Assembly (NCBI GenBank): GCA_012728775.1
Contig: JAAYEN010000224.1
Span: 1 to 12,775, forward strand
Source: Tissierellia bacterium
GTDB lineage: Bacteria; Bacillota_A; Clostridia; Tissierellales; Peptoniphilaceae
Reading direction: 5' to 3'
DNA: 12,775 nucleotides
Both the position numbers and the translations under genes were made by a program. Shown here one piece after another: positions 11,145 through 12,775 of this stretch (the stretch's first letter is position 1; each line of letters starts with the position of its first letter). The notes beneath the pieces were generated by a model. That model had not been told where the DNA came from and did no database searches. It saw nothing but the letters and a program-made list of their open reading frames with translations.

Positions 11145-12775
11145 ATGAATAAAAGATTAATCGCGCTAATGTTAGTTTTAGTTATGGCTTTGTCTTTGGG
11201 CTTAACTGCATGTGGAAATAACGATGCAAAACCAGCTGAAGAACCAAATGAAACTGAAACTACAGAGACTGCAGCTGAGGTTGAAGAAGAACCAGCTGAA
11301 GCTGAAGAAGAAACTGCAGGAGTAGCGGATGCAGGAGATGCTTTGGTTTGGAATATAGGACAAGAACCAAAAACCTGGGACCCGGTACAAAACACTATGC
11401 AAAGTGGATCAGTAGTGGCTGTTCAACTATTTGAAGGACTTACTTATCCAGCGGTAGATGGAATGCAACCAGGTGTTGCAGAAAGTTGGGAAGTTGCAGA
11501 AGATAATGTAACTTGGACTTTCCACTTAAGAGAAGATGCTAAATGGTCAGATGGTCAACCTGTTACTGCTCACGATTTCGTTTATTCTTGGATAAGAATG
11601 GGCGACCCAGCTGAAGCGTCAGGTAACTTGGCGAAATTTACAGACTTTATCAAAGGCTCTCAAGAGTTTTTCGATGGAGAAATTGAAGCATCTGAAGTAG
11701 GTGTTAGAGCTATTGATGACAAAACTTTAGAAGTGGAATTAAAAAATCCAACTCCTTTCTTTGCTGACGTTGTTTCTACATTTTCTTGGTTCCCTACAAG
11801 AAAAGATATTGTAGAATTAGGAGATGGATGGGAAAAGAAAGCTGAAACAGCTGTATCCAATGGACCTTTCAAATTAGGTGAATACGTAGTAGGATCCCAT
11901 ATTACTTTTGTTAAAAACGAAGAATATTGGGATGCTGACAATGTAAGTATCGAAGAATTTAGAGGCGTATTTATCGTAGATCCAAACACTGCGATGCAAG
12001 CTTCTCAAGCAGGAGATATTGACGTAAACGATCAAATTCCTACTGAAGAAATTCAAAGATTAATGGCAGAAGAACCATATCTACACGTTCAACCTTGGGC
12101 AGGTGTATGGTATCTAGTATTTAACAATGACACAGAACCATTTAACGACATCAACGTTAGAAAAGCATTTGCATTGGCAATCGACAGAAAAGCTATTGTA
12201 GAAAATGTTACAAAAGCAGGGGAAATTCCTGCAACTGGATTTATAAATGCAGTAGCTAGAGACACTGAAGGAAATCCATACAGAAAACTAGAAGCTGATG
12301 GTTATCCAGCAGAACAATATGGAATAGACCCAAGAGCAGCAAAAGTGGAAGAGGCTCAAGCGCTTTTAGCTGAAGCGGGTTATCCAAACGGAGAAGGCTT
12401 CCCAGCGATAGAAATGCTTTATAACACTTCTGACGCTAACAAAACAGTTATGGAAGCTATTCAACAAATGATAAAAGAAAACTTAAATGTCGATACTACT
12501 CTTTCTAACATGGAGTCAAATGTTTACTTTGACTATATACTAGAAGGTAATTTCAACGCAGGACGTGCAGGTTGGATTGGAACTAGCTTTAATGTTAATT
12601 CTAGTTACCAAATGATGACTTCCCTACATGGAAGTAATCACGCACAATGGAGATGGCAAAATTATGCACCAGCGACTTGGGATACTACATTAAATCCAGA
12701 TCAAAAAGCATTTGATGATTTATACAATGCATCTATGTCAGCTTCAGGAGCAGAAAGAGATAAATTAGTTATGGA
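11145..12775 (+). CDS. Peptide ABC transporter substrate-binding lipoprotein, OppA type (3' end outside window)
   Basis: ATG at 11145 follows AGGAGGG (11134-11140); the frame stays open to the window edge, giving 543 residues. The lipoprotein signal MNKRLIALMLVLVMALSLGLTAC has its lipobox cysteine at residue 23. Next comes a strongly acidic Ala/Glu/Pro linker (about 24-62, repeats of PAEEP and AEEE) that would hold the domain away from the membrane. The family-5 binding domain follows: WNIGQEPKTWDPVQNT, LFEGLTYPAVDGMQPGVAESW, FHLREDAKWSDGQPVTAHDFVYSW, SNGPFKLGEYV and INVRKAFALAIDRKAIV. These match OppA of Firmicutes; oligopeptides are the expected ligand. Only a short C-terminus should be missing. 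Permease and ATPase genes (oppBCDF) may follow outside the window. Regulation may involve the palindromes before and at the start of transcription. Confidence 0.93.
   Translation, partial: MNKRLIALMLVLVMALSLGLTACGNNDAKPAEEPNETETTETAAEVEEEPAEAEEETAGVADAGDALVWNIGQEPKTWDPVQNTMQSGSVVAVQLFEGLTYPAVDGMQPGVAESWEVAEDNVTWTFHLREDAKWSDGQPVTAHDFVYSWIRMGDPAEASGNLAKFTDFIKGSQEFFDGEIEASEVGVRAIDDKTLEVELKNPTPFFADVVSTFSWFPTRKDIVELGDGWEKKAETAVSNGPFKLGEYVVGSHITFVKNEEYWDADNVSIEEFRGVFIVDPNTAMQASQAGDIDVNDQIPTEEIQRLMAEEPYLHVQPWAGVWYLVFNNDTEPFNDINVRKAFALAIDRKAIVENVTKAGEIPATGFINAVARDTEGNPYRKLEADGYPAEQYGIDPRAAKVEEAQALLAEAGYPNGEGFPAIEMLYNTSDANKTVMEAIQQMIKENLNVDTTLSNMESNVYFDYILEGNFNAGRAGWIGTSFNVNSSYQMMTSLHGSNHAQWRWQNYAPATWDTTLNPDQKAFDDLYNASMSASGAERDKLVM

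Noticed and set aside
11132..11395. Antisense open frames opposite the acidic linker of the second OppA-type gene
   Set aside because: They mirror the GCT/GAA repeats of the lipoprotein linker, lack ribosome sites and have low-complexity Ser/Ala products; the plus-strand gene explains the region.

Overview
The window looks like chromosomal DNA of a low-GC, Gram-positive anaerobe of the Firmicutes. Codons are AT-rich, Shine-Dalgarno sites are strong (AGGAGG), intrinsic terminators are numerous, and there are secreted NlpC/P60-type and lipoprotein genes plus peptide-fermentation genes. A relative of the Tissierellia/Peptoniphilaceae is my guess; the sequence alone does not prove it.

Layout, left to right. 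(1) The 3' end of an FAD/CoA-disulfide reductase with a rhodanese tail, then a terminator. (2) A minus-strand two-gene operon: a DUF2207-like membrane protein followed by an FAH-family hydrolase. (3) Divergent from it, a secreted NlpC/P60-like cell-wall hydrolase. (4) A 116-bp palindromic mobile element sitting inside that gene's terminator. (5) tRNA-Leu(UAG) with its own promoter and terminator. (6) A foreign-looking cassette of about 1.1 kb: a gene stump, a protein with an internal duplication, a standalone HD-type alarmone hydrolase and a short truncated ORF. It is bounded by 81-bp direct repeats built around the tRNA terminator. (7) A four-helix membrane protein convergent with an M20D amidohydrolase. 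(8) Divergent from that, an M19 dipeptidase followed by an OppA-type lipoprotein. (9) A second, inverted copy of the palindromic element, again inside a terminator. (10) A DIP1984/septicolysin-like coiled-coil protein. (11) An intergenic stretch of about 400 bp with a small ORF or structured RNA, a terminator, a promoter and palindromes. (12) A second OppA-type lipoprotein running off the window.

Functionally, the right half is a peptide-scavenging locus: two family-5 substrate-binding lipoproteins, a membrane-dipeptidase-family enzyme and an M20D amidohydrolase. No permease or ATPase genes lie inside the window; they may follow the last gene.

The most striking observation is the pair of palindromic elements at 3651-3766 and 10053-10166. 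They are nearly identical, lie in opposite orientation, and each is flanked by a direct repeat that is itself a terminator stem-loop. The flanking repeat differs completely between the two loci (19 nt at one, 25 nt at the other), so it is target-derived. This points to a small non-autonomous element that inserts at rho-independent terminators and duplicates the hairpin, leaving one functional terminator copy next to the T-tract. The tRNA-Leu terminator is duplicated too, around the alarmone-hydrolase cassette, so terminators are landing or recombination sites at least three times in 6.5 kb.
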